Numbered from the stretch's first letter, positions 36,517 to 48,415 are shown. The stretch is 64,000 nucleotides of DNA from Luteibacter aegosomatissinici (GCF_023078495.1 NZ_CP095742.1:3224001-3288000), one strand, 5' to 3'. The notes: generated by a model from the letters alone, not told the origin. A program made the numbers and translations.

Positions 36517-38580
36517 TTATTGCCCGATCAGCCAGTACCCGCCCAGGAGCAGGATAAGGCCGAGGATCATGGCGAACGCGTAATGGAAGAGGAATCCGGA
36601 CTGCAGGCGGCGTGCACCACCCGCGATGCGCTGCACGAGGCCAGCCGAGCCGTTGACGATGGCGCCATCGATGAGGCCCTGATCGCCTACCTTCGACAGG
36701 CCTTCGCCCAGCTTCACGCCGCCCTTCGCGAACACCGCGAAGTACAGTTCGTCGATCCAGTACTTATTGTTGAGCAGGTTGTACACCGGCTTCAGCGCGT
36801 TCTTCGCCTTGTCGGCGACGGACGGGTTGAACAGGTACACATAGGTAGCGACCACGAAGCCAGCGAGTGCGATCCAGAACGGCGGCTGCATGAAGCCATG
36901 CAGGCCGGCGGCCACCGCACCGTGGAACTCGTGCGCGAGTTCGCCGAGGACGTTGTTCTCTTCCTTCACCTGGATCGCCTTGCCGAACCAGCCGTCGAAC
37001 AGCATCGGCTTAACGGTGAACAGGCCCACCAGGATAGAGGGGATCGACAGCAGCACCAGCGGCACCGTCACGACCCACGGCGACTCATGCGGTGCATGCT
37101 CGAGCACGCCCGGCGTACCGTGGCCATGATCATCGTCATGGTGGGCGTCGTCATGGTGATCGGCATGGGCATCATGGCCGTGGTGGCCGTGCGCCTTGTG
37201 CTCCACCGTGAAGCGCTCCTTGCCATGGAAAGTCATGTACAGGAGACGGAAGCTGTAAAGCGAGGTGACGAACACGCCGCCGAGCACGCAGAAGTACGCG
37301 TAGCTGGCACCCCAGCGGTGCGACTCACCCACGGCTTCGATGATGGCGTCCTTGGAGTAGAAGCCCGAGAAGAACGGGGTACCGGCCAGGGCCAGCGAAC
37401 CGATCCACATCGTGATCCAGGTGATCGGCATGTACTTGCGCAGGCCGCCCATGTAGCGCATGTCCTGCTCATGGTGCATGCCCATGATGACCGAACCGGC
37501 ACCCAGGAACAGCAGGGCCTTGAAGAAGGCGTGGGTCATCAGGTGGAACACGGCGCCGCTGTAAGCGGAGACACCCAGCGCGACGGTCATGTAGCCCAGC
37601 TGCGAGAGCGTGGAGTACGCGATGACGCGCTTGATGTCGTTCTGCACGATGCCGATGAGGCCGGTGAAGAACGCGGTGGTCGAACCGATCACCAGGATGA
37701 ACGAGAGCGCGGTCTCCGACAGCTCGAAGATCGGCGACATGCGGGCGACCATGAAGATGCCCGCGGTCACCATCGTCGCCGCATGGATCAGCGCCGAGAT
37801 GGGGGTCGGGCCTTCCATCGAATCGGGCAGCCACACGTGCAGCGGAACCTGGGCGGACTTACCCATGGCGCCGATGAACAGGAAGATGCCGATGACGGTG
37901 GCTGCATCCCACGCATGGTTCTGGGTGATCTGCAGGGTCTTGCCGACCAGCTCGGGGGCGTGATCGAAGGCGGTCTGGTAATCCAGCGTACCCAGGAAGT
38001 ACAGGATGGCCGAGATACCGAGCAGGAAGCCGAAGTCACCCACACGGTTGACCAGGAACGCCTTGAGGTTGGCGAAGATCGCCGTCGGGCGCTTGTACCA
38101 GAAGCCGATCAGCAGGTACGACACCAGGCCCACCGCTTCCCAGCCGAAGAACAGCTGCATGAAGTTGTTGCTCATGACGAGCATCAACATCGAGAAGGTA
38201 AAGAGCGAGATGTAGCTGAAGAAGCGCTGGTAGCCCGGGTCTTCCGCCATGTAGCCGATGGTGTACAGATGCACCAGCAGCGACACGAAGGTAACCACCA
38301 CCATCATCATGGCGGTGAGGCGATCGACCATGAAACCGACGGAAGCGTGGAAGCGGCCGATCTCGAACCAGGTGTAGACATCCTGGTTGAAGTTATCCGC
38401 GCCACCCCACACCAGCTGGTAGAGCACGTAGAACGACAGGCCGCAGGCGATGGCGACACCGAGGATCGTGGCGCTGTGCGCCCCTGCCCGGCCGATCACC
38501 TTGCCGAACAGGCCGGCCAGGATCGAACCCACCAGCGGCGCCAGTGCGATCGTTAGCAGGATTGAAAGCGAGAGACTCAT
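36517..38580 (-). CDS. nuoL: NADH-quinone oxidoreductase subunit L
   Basis: 687 residues. The largest antiporter-like subunit, with the lateral helix that spans the membrane arm of complex I. The proton-channel motifs MGKSAQVPLHVWLPDSMEGP and LIHAATMVTAGIFM are conserved. Residues about 461-498 form a striking His/Asp-rich hydrophilic loop (HGHHGHDAHADHHDDAHHDD) between late helices. The C-terminal anchor helix ends the protein. The start is ATG 38580, 4 bp after the nuoK stop. Confidence 0.97.
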   Translation of the reverse strand: MSLSLSILLTIALAPLVGSILAGLFGKVIGRAGAHSATILGVAIACGLSFYVLYQLVWGGADNFNQDVYTWFEIGRFHASVGFMVDRLTAMMMVVVTFVSLLVHLYTIGYMAEDPGYQRFFSYISLFTFSMLMLVMSNNFMQLFFGWEAVGLVSYLLIGFWYKRPTAIFANLKAFLVNRVGDFGFLLGISAILYFLGTLDYQTAFDHAPELVGKTLQITQNHAWDAATVIGIFLFIGAMGKSAQVPLHVWLPDSMEGPTPISALIHAATMVTAGIFMVARMSPIFELSETALSFILVIGSTTAFFTGLIGIVQNDIKRVIAYSTLSQLGYMTVALGVSAYSGAVFHLMTHAFFKALLFLGAGSVIMGMHHEQDMRYMGGLRKYMPITWITMWIGSLALAGTPFFSGFYSKDAIIEAVGESHRWGASYAYFCVLGGVFVTSLYSFRLLYMTFHGKERFTVEHKAHGHHGHDAHADHHDDAHHDDDHGHGTPGVLEHAPHESPWVVTVPLVLLSIPSILVGLFTVKPMLFDGWFGKAIQVKEENNVLGELAHEFHGAVAAGLHGFMQPPFWIALAGFVVATYVYLFNPSVADKAKNALKPVYNLLNNKYWIDELYFAVFAKGGVKLGEGLSKVGDQGLIDGAIVNGSAGLVQRIAGGARRLQSGFLFHYAFAMILGLILLLGGYWLIGQ

Positions 38581-38584
38581 CGGA

Positions 38585-38890
38585 TCAACCCTTCATGCTG
38601 TCGATTTCGGCGACGTTGATCGTGCTGCGGTTACGGAACAGCAGGACCAGGATCGCCAGGCCGATGGCGGATTCCGCCGCGGCCACGGTGAGGATGAAGA
38701 ACACGAACACCTGGCCCTGCACGTCGCCGAAGAAGCGCGAGAAGGCCACGAAGTTGGTGTTCACCGCGAGGAGCATGAGCTCGATCGCCATGAGCAGCAC
38801 GATCACGTTCTTGCGGTTGATGAACAGGCCGGCGACGGCGATGCAGAACAGGATCGCGCCGAGCACGATGTAATGGGAAAGCGTGATCAC
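38585..38890 (-). CDS. nuoK: NADH-quinone oxidoreductase subunit K
   Basis: 101 residues, three transmembrane helices. It contributes to the fourth proton path with NuoJ. The intramembrane glutamates are in [13 protein letters not shown] and [11 protein letters not shown]. The start is GTG 38890 ([15 protein letters not shown]), overlapping the nuoJ stop by 4 bp (GTGA). Confidence 0.96.
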   Translation of the reverse strand: MITLSHYIVLGAILFCIAVAGLFINRKNVIVLLMAIELMLLAVNTNFVAFSRFFGDVQGQVFVFFILTVAAAESAIGLAILVLLFRNRSTINVAEIDSMKG

Positions 38891-39549
38891 TTGGCGTTCT
38901 CCTGCGACGGATCGGCAGCCGGAGGCGCCGGCGGCGGTACCACCGAAGCCACCTGGCTCGGGGCCATCTTCACCACGCGCACGCGCTCGGTGGCCTTCAC
39001 GGACACCTGCTGGGCAGCCGACTGGTGGCGTACGCCCAGGCGCTGGCGCAGGGTCAGGGCCACGGCGGCCACGACACCCACGGTAAGGATCAGCGCGGCG
39101 ATTTCGAACGGCAGCAGGAAGTCGGTATACAGGGCCTGGCCCAGCCACGCGACGTTCGAGTTACCGGCCGGGTTCGGGCCAAGCGTATGGGCGTGCATGG
39201 CTTTTACGCCGATCATGGCCAGCATTTCGACCAGCATGACCACGGCGACGATGATGCCCACCGGCAGGTAGCGGATGAAGCCCTCGCGGACGACCTCCTG
39301 CTTGATGTCGAGCATCATGACCACGAACAGGAACAGCACCATCACCGCGCCGACGTAAACGACGACAAGCGCAATGGCGAGGAACTCCGCTTCGGCGAGC
39401 AGCCACACGCAGGCCATGCTGAAGAAGGTCAGCACGAGCGACAGGACGGCATGCACCGAGTTACGCACGGTGATGACCATCAGGCCGGCGAGAACAGCCA
39501 CGCCTCCGAAGAGGTAGAAACAGATGAGTTGGAGCAGATCGGTATTCAT
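38887..39549 (-). CDS. nuoJ: NADH-quinone oxidoreductase subunit J
   Basis: 220 residues, five transmembrane helices. The helix with the pi-bulge, [20 protein letters not shown], is a diagnostic NuoJ segment. A Pro/Ala-rich cytoplasmic tail ([18 protein letters not shown]) extends the C-terminus. The start is ATG 39549. Confidence 0.96.
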   Translation of the reverse strand: MNTDLLQLICFYLFGGVAVLAGLMVITVRNSVHAVLSLVLTFFSMACVWLLAEAEFLAIALVVVYVGAVMVLFLFVVMMLDIKQEVVREGFIRYLPVGIIVAVVMLVEMLAMIGVKAMHAHTLGPNPAGNSNVAWLGQALYTDFLLPFEIAALILTVGVVAAVALTLRQRLGVRHQSAAQQVSVKATERVRVVKMAPSQVASVVPPPAPPAADPSQENAK

Positions 39550-39566
39550 CGTCGATTCCGTGGCCC

Positions 39567-40058
39567 TTAGCGGTAAGCCGCGTCCTGGGCGCGGGCGGCA
39601 GCGATGTCCTGCTCGAAGCGGTCACCAATGGCCAGCAGCTGGGCCTTGGTCACCACGTTCTCGCCGCGATGTTCCATGTGGTACTCGTGCACGTGCGTCT
39701 CGACGATCGAATCGACCGGGCAGCTCTCTTCGCAGAAGCCGCAGAAGATGCACTTGAACAGGTCGATGTCGTAGCGCGTGGTACGGCGCTGGCCATCTTC
39801 CGGGCGCGGGGCCGAGTCGATAGTGATCGCCAGCGCCGGGCACACCGCCTCGCACAGCTTGCAGGCGATGCAGCGCTCTTCACCGTTGGCGTAACGGCGC
39901 AGGGCGTGCAGGCCACGGAAGCGGTTCGACTTGGGGATGTGCTCGAACGGATAACGCATCGTGTACTTCGGGCTGAACATGTAACGCATGGTCAGGCCCA
40001 TGCCCTTGAACAGCTCGAGCAGCAGGAGGCTCTTGAAATAGTGGGTTACGCGAGACAT
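39567..40058 (-). CDS. nuoI: NADH-quinone oxidoreductase subunit I
   Basis: 163 residues. Peripheral-arm protein carrying clusters N6a and N6b. Two ferredoxin motifs, [12 protein letters not shown] and [12 protein letters not shown], supply eight cysteine ligands. Electrons pass from here to the NuoB cluster N2. It is 6 bp downstream of nuoH. Confidence 0.98.
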   Translation of the reverse strand: MSRVTHYFKSLLLLELFKGMGLTMRYMFSPKYTMRYPFEHIPKSNRFRGLHALRRYANGEERCIACKLCEAVCPALAITIDSAPRPEDGQRRTTRYDIDLFKCIFCGFCEESCPVDSIVETHVHEYHMEHRGENVVTKAQLLAIGDRFEQDIAAARAQDAAYR

Positions 40059-40064
40059 GGCGCT

Positions 40065-41087
40065 TTAGGCTCCCGTGCCGATGTGGACCCAGCCGAAATA
40101 CTTCATGCAGCCGGCGACGAGGACCCAGACGATGGTGATGGGAATGAAGACCTTCCAGCCGAGACGCATGATCTGGTCGTAGCGGTAGCGCGGGAAGCTG
40201 GCGCGAAACCACAGGAACAGGAAGGCAAAGATGAAGACCTTCAGGAACAGCCAGAGGATACTGGCGTGGCCGATGAAGCCCCACGATTCGGGGAACGGCG
40301 ACAGCCAGCCGCCCACGAACAGGATCGAGGAGAGGAAGCTCACCAGGATCATGTTGGCGTATTCGGCCAGGAAGAACAGTGCGAACGGCGAGCCGGAGTA
40401 TTCCACGTGGAAGCCGGCAACGATTTCCGATTCGCCTTCCGCCACGTCGAACGGTGCGCGGTTGGTTTCCGCCACGCCCGAGACGAAGTAGATGACGAAC
40501 ACCGGCAGCAGCGGGATCCAGTACCAGCTCAGTGCGCCACCGGCCTGTGCATCGACGATGGCCGTGAGGTTCAGGCTACCGGTCAGCACCAGCACGCAGA
40601 CGATGGACATGCCCATCGCGAGTTCGTAGGAGATGACCTGCGCCGCGGCGCGCATGGCACCGAGCATCGCGTAACGCGAGTTGGAGGCCCAACCAGCGAG
40701 GATGATGCCGTACACGCCCATCGAGGTCATGGCCAGCAGGTAGAGCACGCCCGCGTTGACGTTGGCGAGCACCACGCCCGGCGCGAACGGCACCACCGCC
40801 CACGCGCACAGCGCGGGCACCAGGGCCAGCATCGGCGCCAGGTAGTACAGGAACTTGTTCGCGTTGGTCGGCAGCACCACTTCCTTCAGGAGCAGCTTGA
40901 CGACGTCGGCGAAGGCCTGCAGCAGGCCGGCGGGGCCGACCTTGTTGGGCCCCATGCGGACGTGCATCCAGCCCAGCACCTTGCGCTCCCACCAGACGTA
41001 AAGCGCGACGCCGATAACCAGCGGCAGCACGACCGCCAGGATGAACAGCACCGGCAGCAAGAGGTGGTCGAAGAGTTGATCGGCCAT
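40065..41087 (-). CDS. nuoH: NADH-quinone oxidoreductase subunit H
   Basis: 340 residues. Membrane subunit forming the quinone-binding chamber with NuoB and NuoD. About eight helices; the conserved [20 protein letters not shown] and [20 protein letters not shown] segments line the quinone site. It starts 3 bp after the nuoG stop. Confidence 0.98.
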   Translation of the reverse strand: MADQLFDHLLLPVLFILAVVLPLVIGVALYVWWERKVLGWMHVRMGPNKVGPAGLLQAFADVVKLLLKEVVLPTNANKFLYYLAPMLALVPALCAWAVVPFAPGVVLANVNAGVLYLLAMTSMGVYGIILAGWASNSRYAMLGAMRAAAQVISYELAMGMSIVCVLVLTGSLNLTAIVDAQAGGALSWYWIPLLPVFVIYFVSGVAETNRAPFDVAEGESEIVAGFHVEYSGSPFALFFLAEYANMILVSFLSSILFVGGWLSPFPESWGFIGHASILWLFLKVFIFAFLFLWFRASFPRYRYDQIMRLGWKVFIPITIVWVLVAGCMKYFGWVHIGTGA

Positions 41088-41090
41088 GGT

Positions 41091-43406
41091 TTACGCCTTG
41101 CTCAGGGTGATGGCGGCGCCGTACGGCGGCAGCATCGCGGTTTCGGGAAGCGCGGCATCGATCCACACGGCGCCGGCAGGCACCGCGGCATCGACCACCA
41201 CCGGAAGCACGCTGTCACCGATGCGGCCGTTGCCACCATCGGCCAGGCCGAGCTTGCCGGCATCTTCCGCGCTGACGCGGATGGCGGCAGCGCGATTCAG
41301 CGGGTGCGAGTTCAGCGCACCGGCGCGGCGCAGCACGGCATCGCCGCGGTACACCGGCACCGTGGCAACGCGCGAAAGCGTGATGCCCGACGCGCGCTGG
41401 CCAAGCACCGCACGGGTGTCCGTGGTGCGCTCGGTCATGCCATCGCGCAGGCCGGCCAGATCGTCGAACTCGAAGCCGGCCACGCCAAGCGAACCGCCCA
41501 GCGCACGCAGCACCTTCCAGCCTTCGCGAGCTTCACCCGGGGCCTTCGAACCGGCGAGCACGGCCTGGGCGGTGCCCTCCGCGTTCACCAGCGTGCCTTC
41601 CAGCTCCGGCGTGAGCGCGATCGGGAGGATCACGTCGGCCGAGTCCTTCAGGGCATCGGAGGCGTAGGCGGCGAAAGCGACCACGGTCTGCGCCGAGTGC
41701 ATGGCCTGCTGGGCCTGTGCACCGTCGGCGAAGTCGTACGGCGGCTCCACGTTGTAGAGCACGTAACCCTTGCGCGGCTGCGCCAGCATGGCGCGCGCAT
41801 CGAGGCCACCCGCCGTCGGCAGGACGCCGATGGTGGAAAGGCCCACGGCGTTGGCGCCTGCCGGGATTTCGTTGTAGGCAGCGCCAGCGGCCTGCGCGAT
41901 GAAGCGCGCGATGGCACGCAGCCACGAGGCCTCCGGATGGTTGGCAGCGGCGTGACCGAAGATCACGACGGCGCCATCGACGGCGAACTCAGCGTACGCC
42001 GCGCGGTGGTCATCGGTGGTCGTCGCGGCGTTCACCACGGCGGCGATCGACTCCGGCACAGCGGCACCGGACTCGGCGGCGACCTTGGCGAACTGCAGCA
42101 GCTCGGCGACGAGCTCATGCGGCGGCGCCACGGCTTCACCGGCCAGGTCAAAGTTGAAGTTGAAATGCGCCGGGTTCACGGCAAACACCTTGGCGCCCTT
42201 CTTGGCGGCCTGGCGGATGCGGTGGTTGAGCAGCGGGACTTCGTAGCGCAGGTCCGAACCCACCAGCAGCGCCGACTTCACCTTGTCGAGCGAGGCGATG
42301 GCCGAGGCAAACGGCTTGGCGAACGCGTTGTCCGCGAAATCGAGCTGGCGCAGGCGGTGATCGACATGGGCGCTGCCCAGGCCACGGGCCAGGCGGACGA
42401 GCAACTCGCCCTCCTCGTTCGTGGTCGCCGGGTTCACCAGGATGCCGAGATCCGCACCGGAAACGCTCTTCAGCGCTTCGCGGGCCACCGACAGTGCGTC
42501 GTCCCACGTCGTGGTCGACCACTGGCCGTTGCGCTTGACCATCGGCGCCTTGACGCGATCCGCCGCGTACAGGCCCTGGTGGCTGTAGCGATCACGATCG
42601 GAGAGCCAGCATTCGTTGATCGATTCGTTATCGCGCGGCACCGTGCGCAGCACTTCGCCGCGGCGCGTGTGCAGCCACAGGTTGGAGCCGAGCGCATCGT
42701 GGTAAGCCACCGAGGGACGAGCGACCAGCTCCCAGGCGCGGGCCTGGAACTGGAACGGCTTGTTGGTCAGCGCGCCCACCGGGCACACATCGATAATGTT
42801 GCCGGAGAGTTCGCTCTCGATCGTCTTGCCGATGTAGGTACCGATCTCGAGGTTTTCACCGCGGCTCATGCCACCCAGCTCGTACGTGCCGGCGATCTCG
42901 CTGGTGAAGCGGACGCAGCGCGTGCACTGGATGCAGCGGGTCATTTCGGTGGCGATCAGGGGGCCGAGGTTTTCATCGGCCACCGTGCGCTTGCGCTCCA
43001 CGTAGCGGGATACCGAACGGCCGTAGCCGAGCGAGACGTCCTGCAGTTCGCACTCGCCGCCCTGGTCGCAAATCGGGCAATCGAGCGGATGGTTGATCAG
43101 CAGGAACTCCATCACGTTGCGCTGCGACTTGAGCGCCTTGTCCGAACGCGTGAAGACTTTCATGCCCTCGCCTACCGGCGTGGCGCATGCCGGTGCCGGC
43201 TTCGGCATCTTCTCGATCTCCACCAGGCACATACGGCAGTTGGCGGCGATCGGGAGCTTGCGGTGGTAGCAGAAGCGCGGAATGGCGATGCCGACGGCAT
43301 CCGCCGCCTGGATGATCATCGACCCCTTGGCTACCTGCACCGGTACGCCATCGATCTCGATATTGACGAGATCCGGCGCGGCATTGGCTACGGGCTGCGC
43401 ACTCAT
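41091..43406 (-). CDS. nuoG: NADH-quinone oxidoreductase subunit G
   Basis: 771 residues from ATG 43406 ([20 protein letters not shown]). An N-terminal 2Fe-2S ferredoxin domain ([18 protein letters not shown]), a His-Cys3 4Fe-4S segment ([18 protein letters not shown]) and a further 4Fe-4S motif ([20 protein letters not shown]) precede a long molybdopterin-oxidoreductase-like domain without cofactor. The N7 cysteines of E. coli-type NuoG are not obvious. The start overlaps the nuoF stop by 4 bp. Confidence 0.97.
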   Translation of the reverse strand: MSAQPVANAAPDLVNIEIDGVPVQVAKGSMIIQAADAVGIAIPRFCYHRKLPIAANCRMCLVEIEKMPKPAPACATPVGEGMKVFTRSDKALKSQRNVMEFLLINHPLDCPICDQGGECELQDVSLGYGRSVSRYVERKRTVADENLGPLIATEMTRCIQCTRCVRFTSEIAGTYELGGMSRGENLEIGTYIGKTIESELSGNIIDVCPVGALTNKPFQFQARAWELVARPSVAYHDALGSNLWLHTRRGEVLRTVPRDNESINECWLSDRDRYSHQGLYAADRVKAPMVKRNGQWSTTTWDDALSVAREALKSVSGADLGILVNPATTNEEGELLVRLARGLGSAHVDHRLRQLDFADNAFAKPFASAIASLDKVKSALLVGSDLRYEVPLLNHRIRQAAKKGAKVFAVNPAHFNFNFDLAGEAVAPPHELVAELLQFAKVAAESGAAVPESIAAVVNAATTTDDHRAAYAEFAVDGAVVIFGHAAANHPEASWLRAIARFIAQAAGAAYNEIPAGANAVGLSTIGVLPTAGGLDARAMLAQPRKGYVLYNVEPPYDFADGAQAQQAMHSAQTVVAFAAYASDALKDSADVILPIALTPELEGTLVNAEGTAQAVLAGSKAPGEAREGWKVLRALGGSLGVAGFEFDDLAGLRDGMTERTTDTRAVLGQRASGITLSRVATVPVYRGDAVLRRAGALNSHPLNRAAAIRVSAEDAGKLGLADGGNGRIGDSVLPVVVDAAVPAGAVWIDAALPETAMLPPYGAAITLSKA

Positions 43407-44746
43407 GCAGCGACTCCAGTGGTGGCCGTGCCAGCGGGGCCATCCACGATGGAATGGCCATGCTGCACGTAGTATTCGAATTCGTGCCAGAAGTGGTACA
43501 GGAAGCCCTGCACCGGCCACGCGGCGGCTTCGCCGAACGCGCAGATGGTGTGGCCTTCGATCTGGCCGGCGACCGCCTTCAGGCGGTGCAGGTCATCCTG
43601 CGTGCCCTTGCCTTCCACGATGCGCGACAGCACGCGGTACATCCAGCCGGTACCTTCGCGGCACGGGGTGCACTGGCCGCACGATTCGGCCTTGTAGAAG
43701 CGCGAGATGCGGTGGCACGCGCGGACCATGCAGGTCTTCTCGTCCATCACGATAACGGCACCCGAACCCAGACCCGAACCCGCCTTCTGCAGCGAGTCGT
43801 AATCCATGGTGCATTCCATCATCTTGTCGGCCGGCAGCACCTTCATCGAGGAGCCGCCCGGGATTACCGCCTTCAGCTTGTGGCCGTTGCGGACACCGCC
43901 CGCCATCTCCAGCAGTTCGGAGAACGGCGTGCCGAGCTTGATTTCGAAGTTGCCCGGGTTATTCACGTGGCCGGAGACCGAGAAGATCTTCGGGCCGCCG
44001 TTGTTCGGCTTGCCGATATTGAGGAACCACTCCGCGCCGTTGCGCAGGATGGCCGGCACCGACGCGTAGGTTTCGGTGTTGTTGATCGTGGTCGGGCGAC
44101 CGTACAGGCCAAAGCCGGCCGGGAACGGCGGCTTGAAGCGCGGCTGACCCTTCTTGCCTTCCAGCGATTCCATCAGCGCGGTTTCTTCGCCGCAGATGTA
44201 CGCGCCAGCGCCGAGGGCGTTGTAGATATCCACGTCGATACCGGAGCCATCGATGTTCTTGCCCAGCAGGCCAGCGGCATACGCTTCCTTCAGGGCTTCC
44301 TCGATGTGCTCGAACGGCTCGTGGTGGAACTCGCCGCGCAGGTAGTTATAGGCCACGGTCGAACCCGTGCAATAGCACGCGATCGCCAGGCCTTCCAGCA
44401 CCGAGTGCGGGTTGAAGCGCAGGATGTCGCGATCCTTGCAGGTGCCCGGCTCGGATTCATCCGAGTTGCACAGGATGTACTTCTGGCCCGGCGCATTGCG
44501 CGGCATGAACGACCACTTCAGGCCGGTGGGGAAGCCGGCGCCGCCGCGGCCGCGCAGCGAGCTTTTCTTGATCTCTTCGATAAGCGCAGCCGGATCCGGC
44601 TTTTCAGCCAGGATCTTGCGCCACGCCTTCCAGCCATCGACCTTCTCGTAGCTTTCGAGGGACCACGGCTTTTCGAAATGCAGGGTCGTGTAGACGACCT
44701 GGTGTTCCTTGGGTGCGGGTCCGACCGGACCAGTGGTGCTAGCCAT
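43403..44746 (-). CDS. nuoF: NADH-quinone oxidoreductase subunit F
   Basis: 447 residues. NADH-binding, FMN-containing electron entry subunit of complex I. The glycine-rich NADH/FMN motif ([16 protein letters not shown]) is near residue 63, [19 protein letters not shown] follows, and the N3 cluster motif [12 protein letters not shown] is near the C-terminus. It lies 10 bp downstream of nuoE. Confidence 0.98.
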   Translation of the reverse strand: MASTTGPVGPAPKEHQVVYTTLHFEKPWSLESYEKVDGWKAWRKILAEKPDPAALIEEIKKSSLRGRGGAGFPTGLKWSFMPRNAPGQKYILCNSDESEPGTCKDRDILRFNPHSVLEGLAIACYCTGSTVAYNYLRGEFHHEPFEHIEEALKEAYAAGLLGKNIDGSGIDVDIYNALGAGAYICGEETALMESLEGKKGQPRFKPPFPAGFGLYGRPTTINNTETYASVPAILRNGAEWFLNIGKPNNGGPKIFSVSGHVNNPGNFEIKLGTPFSELLEMAGGVRNGHKLKAVIPGGSSMKVLPADKMMECTMDYDSLQKAGSGLGSGAVIVMDEKTCMVRACHRISRFYKAESCGQCTPCREGTGWMYRVLSRIVEGKGTQDDLHRLKAVAGQIEGHTICAFGEAAAWPVQGFLYHFWHEFEYYVQHGHSIVDGPAGTATTGVAA

Positions 44747-44756
44747 TGCCCTTACC

Positions 44757-45284
44757 TCACTTAAGACCGTCGAGGATCGCGTCGACCGATTCGGTCGTCA
44801 GCTTCTCGTGGTAATGACCGTTGACCACCATCATCGGCGCGCCAGCACACGCAGCCAGGCATTCCTCTTCCTGCTTGAGGTAGATGCGGCCGTCGGCGGT
44901 GCTCTCGCCGGTCTTGATGCCCAGCTTCTTCTCGCAATGGCGCACGAGGCCTTCGGCCCCGTTCAACCAGCACGAAATGTTGGTGCAGATGGCGACGTTG
45001 TTGCGGCCGACGGGCGAGGTCTCGAACATCGAGTAGAAGCTCGCGACTTCGTAGGCCCAGATCGGCGGAAGGTCGAGGTACTTGGCGACGGCCGTGATCA
45101 GCTCATCGGTGAGGTAGCCCTGGTTCTGCTCCTGGGCCGCCATCAGCGACTGGATGAGCGCCGAGCGCTTGCGGTCCGGCGGGAACTTACCGACCCAGTG
45201 GTCGATGTGCTGCCGGGTGTGATCGTTGAGCACGGCGATCGGATCGACGTCCTTCACCTGCTCGAAATGACCGGTGGCTTTCAT
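44757..45284 (-). CDS. nuoE: NADH-quinone oxidoreductase subunit E
   Basis: 175 residues. Thioredoxin-like subunit carrying the 2Fe-2S cluster N1a. The ligands are C in [14 protein letters not shown] and in [16 protein letters not shown]. The typical N-terminal helix bundle [19 protein letters not shown] precedes it. Confidence 0.97.
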   Translation of the reverse strand: MKATGHFEQVKDVDPIAVLNDHTRQHIDHWVGKFPPDRKRSALIQSLMAAQEQNQGYLTDELITAVAKYLDLPPIWAYEVASFYSMFETSPVGRNNVAICTNISCWLNGAEGLVRHCEKKLGIKTGESTADGRIYLKQEEECLAACAGAPMMVVNGHYHEKLTTESVDAILDGLK

Positions 45285-45305
45285 GATTCTGTGTACTCCG
45301 TCGAC

Positions 45306-46559
45306 TTAGCGGTCGACTTCGCCGAAGACGAGATCGTAGGTGCCGATCATCGCGACGACGTCGGCGAGCATGTGGCCACGCACGAACGCGTCCATCGAAG
45401 ACAGGTGGGCGAAGCCCGGCGCGCGCAGGTGCACGCGGAACGGCTTGTTCGCACCATCGGACATGAGGTAGCAGCCAAACTCACCCTTCGGCGCTTCCAC
45501 GGCGGCGTAGGTCTCGCCGGCCGGTACGCCATAGCCCTCGGTGAAGAGCTTGAAGTGGTGGATCAGCGCTTCCATGTCGTTCTTCATCTCGACACGGCTG
45601 GGCGGGGCGACCTTGAAGTTCTGCACCATGACCGGGCCCGGGTTGGCCTTCAGCCAATCCACGCACTGGCGGATGATGCGGTTCGACTGGCGCATTTCTT
45701 CCACGCGCACCAGGTAGCGGTCGTAGCAATCGCCATTGACGCCGACGGGGATATCGAAATCCATCTTGTCGTAGGCGGCGTACGGCTGCTTCTTGCGCAG
45801 GTCCCATTCAATGCCGGAACCGCGCAGCATGGCGCCGGTCATGCCCCAGGCCTGGGCCTTCTCGGGGTTGACCACGCCGATACCGACCGTACGCTGCTTC
45901 CAGATACGGTTGTTGGTCAGCAGCAGTTCGTATTCATCGACGCGGGCCGGGAAATCGTTGGTGAACTCCGTGAGGTAGTCCAGCATCGAGCCTTCACGCC
46001 ACTGGTTCAGGCGCTTCAGGTCACCACCCTTGTGCCAGGGCGATTCGCGGTACTGCGGCATCTGCTCCGGCAGGTCGCGGTACACGCCACCCGGGCGGTA
46101 GTACGTGGCATGCATGCGCGCGCCCGACACGGCCTCGTACACGTCCATGAGCTCTTCGCGCTCACGGAACGCGTAGAGGAACACGGCCATGGCGCCCAGA
46201 TCGAGCGCGTTCGAACCCACCCACATGAGGTGGTTCAGGATGCGGGTGATCTCGTCGAACATCGTGCGGATGTACTGCGCACGGCTGGGGGCTTCGATGC
46301 CGAGCAGGTTCTCGATGGCACGCACGTAAGCGTGCTCGTTGCACATCATCGAGACGTAATCCAGGCGGTCCATGTAACCGATGGACTGGTTGAACGGCTT
46401 GGATTCGGCGAGCTTTTCGGTGCCACGGTGCAGCAGGCCGATGTGCGGATCGGCACGGACGATGGTTTCGCCGTCCATTTCCAGCACCAGGCGCAGCACG
46501 CCGTGCGCAGCGGGATGCTGCGGACCGAAGTTCATCGTGTAATTGCGGATTTCTTCCAC
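45306..46559 (-). CDS. nuoD: NADH-quinone oxidoreductase subunit D
   Basis: 417 residues. 49-kDa subunit shaping the quinone-reduction site, related to [NiFe]-hydrogenase large subunits. The start [20 protein letters not shown] carries the quinone-site histidine motif GPQHPAAHG; the protein ends [10 protein letters not shown], as is typical. NuoC and NuoD are separate, unlike the fused NuoCD of E. coli. It lies 3 bp after the nuoC stop. Confidence 0.98.
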   Translation of the reverse strand: MEEIRNYTMNFGPQHPAAHGVLRLVLEMDGETIVRADPHIGLLHRGTEKLAESKPFNQSIGYMDRLDYVSMMCNEHAYVRAIENLLGIEAPSRAQYIRTMFDEITRILNHLMWVGSNALDLGAMAVFLYAFREREELMDVYEAVSGARMHATYYRPGGVYRDLPEQMPQYRESPWHKGGDLKRLNQWREGSMLDYLTEFTNDFPARVDEYELLLTNNRIWKQRTVGIGVVNPEKAQAWGMTGAMLRGSGIEWDLRKKQPYAAYDKMDFDIPVGVNGDCYDRYLVRVEEMRQSNRIIRQCVDWLKANPGPVMVQNFKVAPPSRVEMKNDMEALIHHFKLFTEGYGVPAGETYAAVEAPKGEFGCYLMSDGANKPFRVHLRAPGFAHLSSMDAFVRGHMLADVVAMIGTYDLVFGEVDR

Positions 46560-46562
46560 GGC

Positions 46563-47291
46563 TTAATTCTCCCGCCAGCGGTCGGCGGCTTCCGCCCTGG
46601 CCTGATCGAGGTCGGCATCGTTGCGGATCGTGCGCGGCACCAGCACGCGCGGCTCGATCGAAACCGGTTCGTAGACAACACGCTTCTGTTCGGCGTCGTA
46701 GCGGACCTCGACGTTACCGATGAGCGGGAAATCCTTGCGGAACGGATGGCCGACGAAACCGTAGTCGGTAAGGATGCGGCGAAGGTCGGGATGACCGTCG
46801 TAGATGATGCCGTACAGATCGAACGACTCGCGCTCGAACCAGTCGGCGCCCGGCCAGACGCCCGTCACGGACGGCACCACCGGGAAGTTGTCGTCTTCGC
46901 AGAAGACGCGCAGGCGAATGCGCTGGTTATGCTCGATCGAAAGCAGCTGGTATACGGAGGCGAAGCGGCGCGGCAGTTCAGCCGGGCGCGGACGCTCTGC
47001 CCAGGTGAAGCGACCGACGGCCTGGCCTTCCACGCCACGGGAGAAGCTTTCGCCCTGCGCCGTGTCGGTATCCCATTCGGTCTTGCCGTAGCTCAGGTAA
47101 TCCACACCGCAGATATCGATGAAGACGGTAAAGCGGAAGCCCGCCTCGTCACGCAGCGCGGTAGCCACGGCGATAAGGTCGCGCGGGGCGACCTCGGCGG
47201 TCACTTCGTTGCGTTCGACCTTCACCGTCAGCATGTCGCCGAAGCGCGCGGCGAGGCGTTCGACCAGCGAGGTCTCGTTATTAACGCTCAT
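46563..47291 (-). CDS. nuoC: NADH-quinone oxidoreductase subunit C
   Basis: 242 residues from ATG 47291; a TTG two codons earlier is unlikely to be used. 30-kDa subunit of the peripheral arm, with no cofactor. The family signature [20 protein letters not shown] followed by [18 protein letters not shown] is complete. A longer stretch [18 protein letters not shown] interrupts the central sheet compared with short NuoC proteins. Confidence 0.97.
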   Translation of the reverse strand: MSVNNETSLVERLAARFGDMLTVKVERNEVTAEVAPRDLIAVATALRDEAGFRFTVFIDICGVDYLSYGKTEWDTDTAQGESFSRGVEGQAVGRFTWAERPRPAELPRRFASVYQLLSIEHNQRIRLRVFCEDDNFPVVPSVTGVWPGADWFERESFDLYGIIYDGHPDLRRILTDYGFVGHPFRKDFPLIGNVEVRYDAEQKRVVYEPVSIEPRVLVPRTIRNDADLDQARAEAADRWREN

Positions 47292-47305
47292 GTGCAAGGC
47301 CCTGA

Positions 47306-47860
47306 TTAGCGCGCGATCGTGTGGGTGCGACGGATCTTTTTCTGCAGCTGCAGGATGCCGTGGATCAGCGCTTCAGCCGTCGGCGGGCAGCCCGGCACGT
47401 AGATATCGACCGGCACGATGCGATCGCAGCCACGCACGACCGAATACGAATAGTGGTAGTAGCCGCCGCCATTGGCGCACGACCCCATGGAGATCACCCA
47501 CTTCGGCTCCGGCATCTGGTCGTAGACCTTGCGCAGCGCGGGGGCCATCTTGTTGACCAGGGTACCGGCCACGATCATCACGTCGGACTGGCGCGGGCTG
47601 GGGCGGAACACGACGCCGAAGCGATCCAGATCGAGGCGGGCCGCGCCGGCATGCATCATTTCAACCGCGCAGCACGCCAGGCCGAACGTCATCGGCCACA
47701 TGGAGCCAGTGCGCGCCCAGTTCATCAGTGCATCGACGCTGGTCACGCCAAAGCCGCGCTGCGGCAGCGGCGCGTCACCGTTCGGGCGGATGATGTCGTC
47801 GACGAGGTTGAGCGGTTCCGGGTTATGCATCACCCGGTCGATGGTGGTCATCACTCCCAT
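47306..47860 (-). CDS. nuoB: NADH-quinone oxidoreductase subunit B
   Basis: 184 residues. Carries the terminal 4Fe-4S cluster N2, which reduces quinone. Ligands: the tandem cysteines in [10 protein letters not shown], the cysteine in [12 protein letters not shown] and that in [11 protein letters not shown]. The start at 47860 overlaps the nuoA stop by 10 bp; a second ATG three codons in (47851) overlaps it as TGATG and may be used instead. Confidence 0.98.
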   Translation of the reverse strand: MGVMTTIDRVMHNPEPLNLVDDIIRPNGDAPLPQRGFGVTSVDALMNWARTGSMWPMTFGLACCAVEMMHAGAARLDLDRFGVVFRPSPRQSDVMIVAGTLVNKMAPALRKVYDQMPEPKWVISMGSCANGGGYYHYSYSVVRGCDRIVPVDIYVPGCPPTAEALIHGILQLQKKIRRTHTIAR

Positions 47861-48207
47861 TCGAGCGCTCCCTTCTTCCAGACATAACCAAAACCGACCA
47901 CGAGCAGCGCCAGGAACAGGGCCATTTCAACCAGGGCGACGATGCCGATCTTGTCGAACACCACGGCCCAGGGGAAAAGGAAGGCGATTTCGAGGTCGAA
48001 AATAATGAAGAGGATCGCGATGAGGTAATAGCGCACGTCGAACTTCATGCGCGCATCTTCGAAGGCTTCGAAGCCGCACTCATAAGGCGAGAGCTTTTCC
48101 GCATCGGGGCGCTTTGGGCCGGCGAGCATGCCGAGCACCATCAGGACGACGCCAAGGCCGACGGCCACGGCTATAAACAACAGGACGGGCCAATATTGGG
48201 CGAGCAC
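47851..48207 (-). CDS. nuoA: NADH-quinone oxidoreductase subunit A
   Basis: 118 residues, three transmembrane helices; helps form the junction of membrane and peripheral arms. The conserved loop [24 protein letters not shown] contains the family YECG motif. The start codon is GTG 48207 (read as [14 protein letters not shown]). First gene of the nuo operon. Confidence 0.97.
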   Translation of the reverse strand: MLAQYWPVLLFIAVAVGLGVVLMVLGMLAGPKRPDAEKLSPYECGFEAFEDARMKFDVRYYLIAILFIIFDLEIAFLFPWAVVFDKIGIVALVEMALFLALLVVGFGYVWKKGALEWE

Positions 48208-48384
48208 GATGCTGCGTACCTCCGCGCCTCACTGGGCGCATCAGTGACCGTCGACGGGGACGAGCGGTCCGGCTAGGGGCGCCGAAGCTTTTTTCGAATC
48301 GATCCAAACGGACCGATCCGGTCGGACGCGCCAGGCGCGCCAACGACTCCGGAGATCCACAATCTCACGTTGGGGAACCGATCT

Positions 48385-48415
48385 ATTGTACCAGTGCGTG
48401 CAGGTATGCCGACAA
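48385..48415 (-). promoter_or_regulatory. predicted nuo operon promoter
   Basis: On the minus strand, TTGTCG (48415-48410) and TACAAT (48390-48385) are 19 bp apart, and TGG precedes the -10 in extended-10 style. The predicted leader is about 170 nt. The rest of the 270-bp gap 48208-48477 shows no gene; the secG/tRNA-Leu pair that often precedes nuoA in related bacteria is absent. Confidence 0.5.

Noticed and set aside
36520-38556. Plus-strand open frame of 678 codons opposite nuoL
   Set aside because: Shadow frame with repetitive charged composition and no ribosome-binding site; NuoL is unambiguous.
39669-43472. Very long plus-strand open frame (1267 codons) opposite nuoF-nuoI
   Set aside because: It lies wholly opposite conserved complex I genes, has a composition rich in His, Arg, Asp and Gln typical of antisense frames in GC-rich DNA, and shows no known domain.
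44709-47309. Plus-strand open frame of 866 codons opposite nuoB-nuoE
   Set aside because: Same reason: a shadow of codon bias in the real minus-strand nuo genes.
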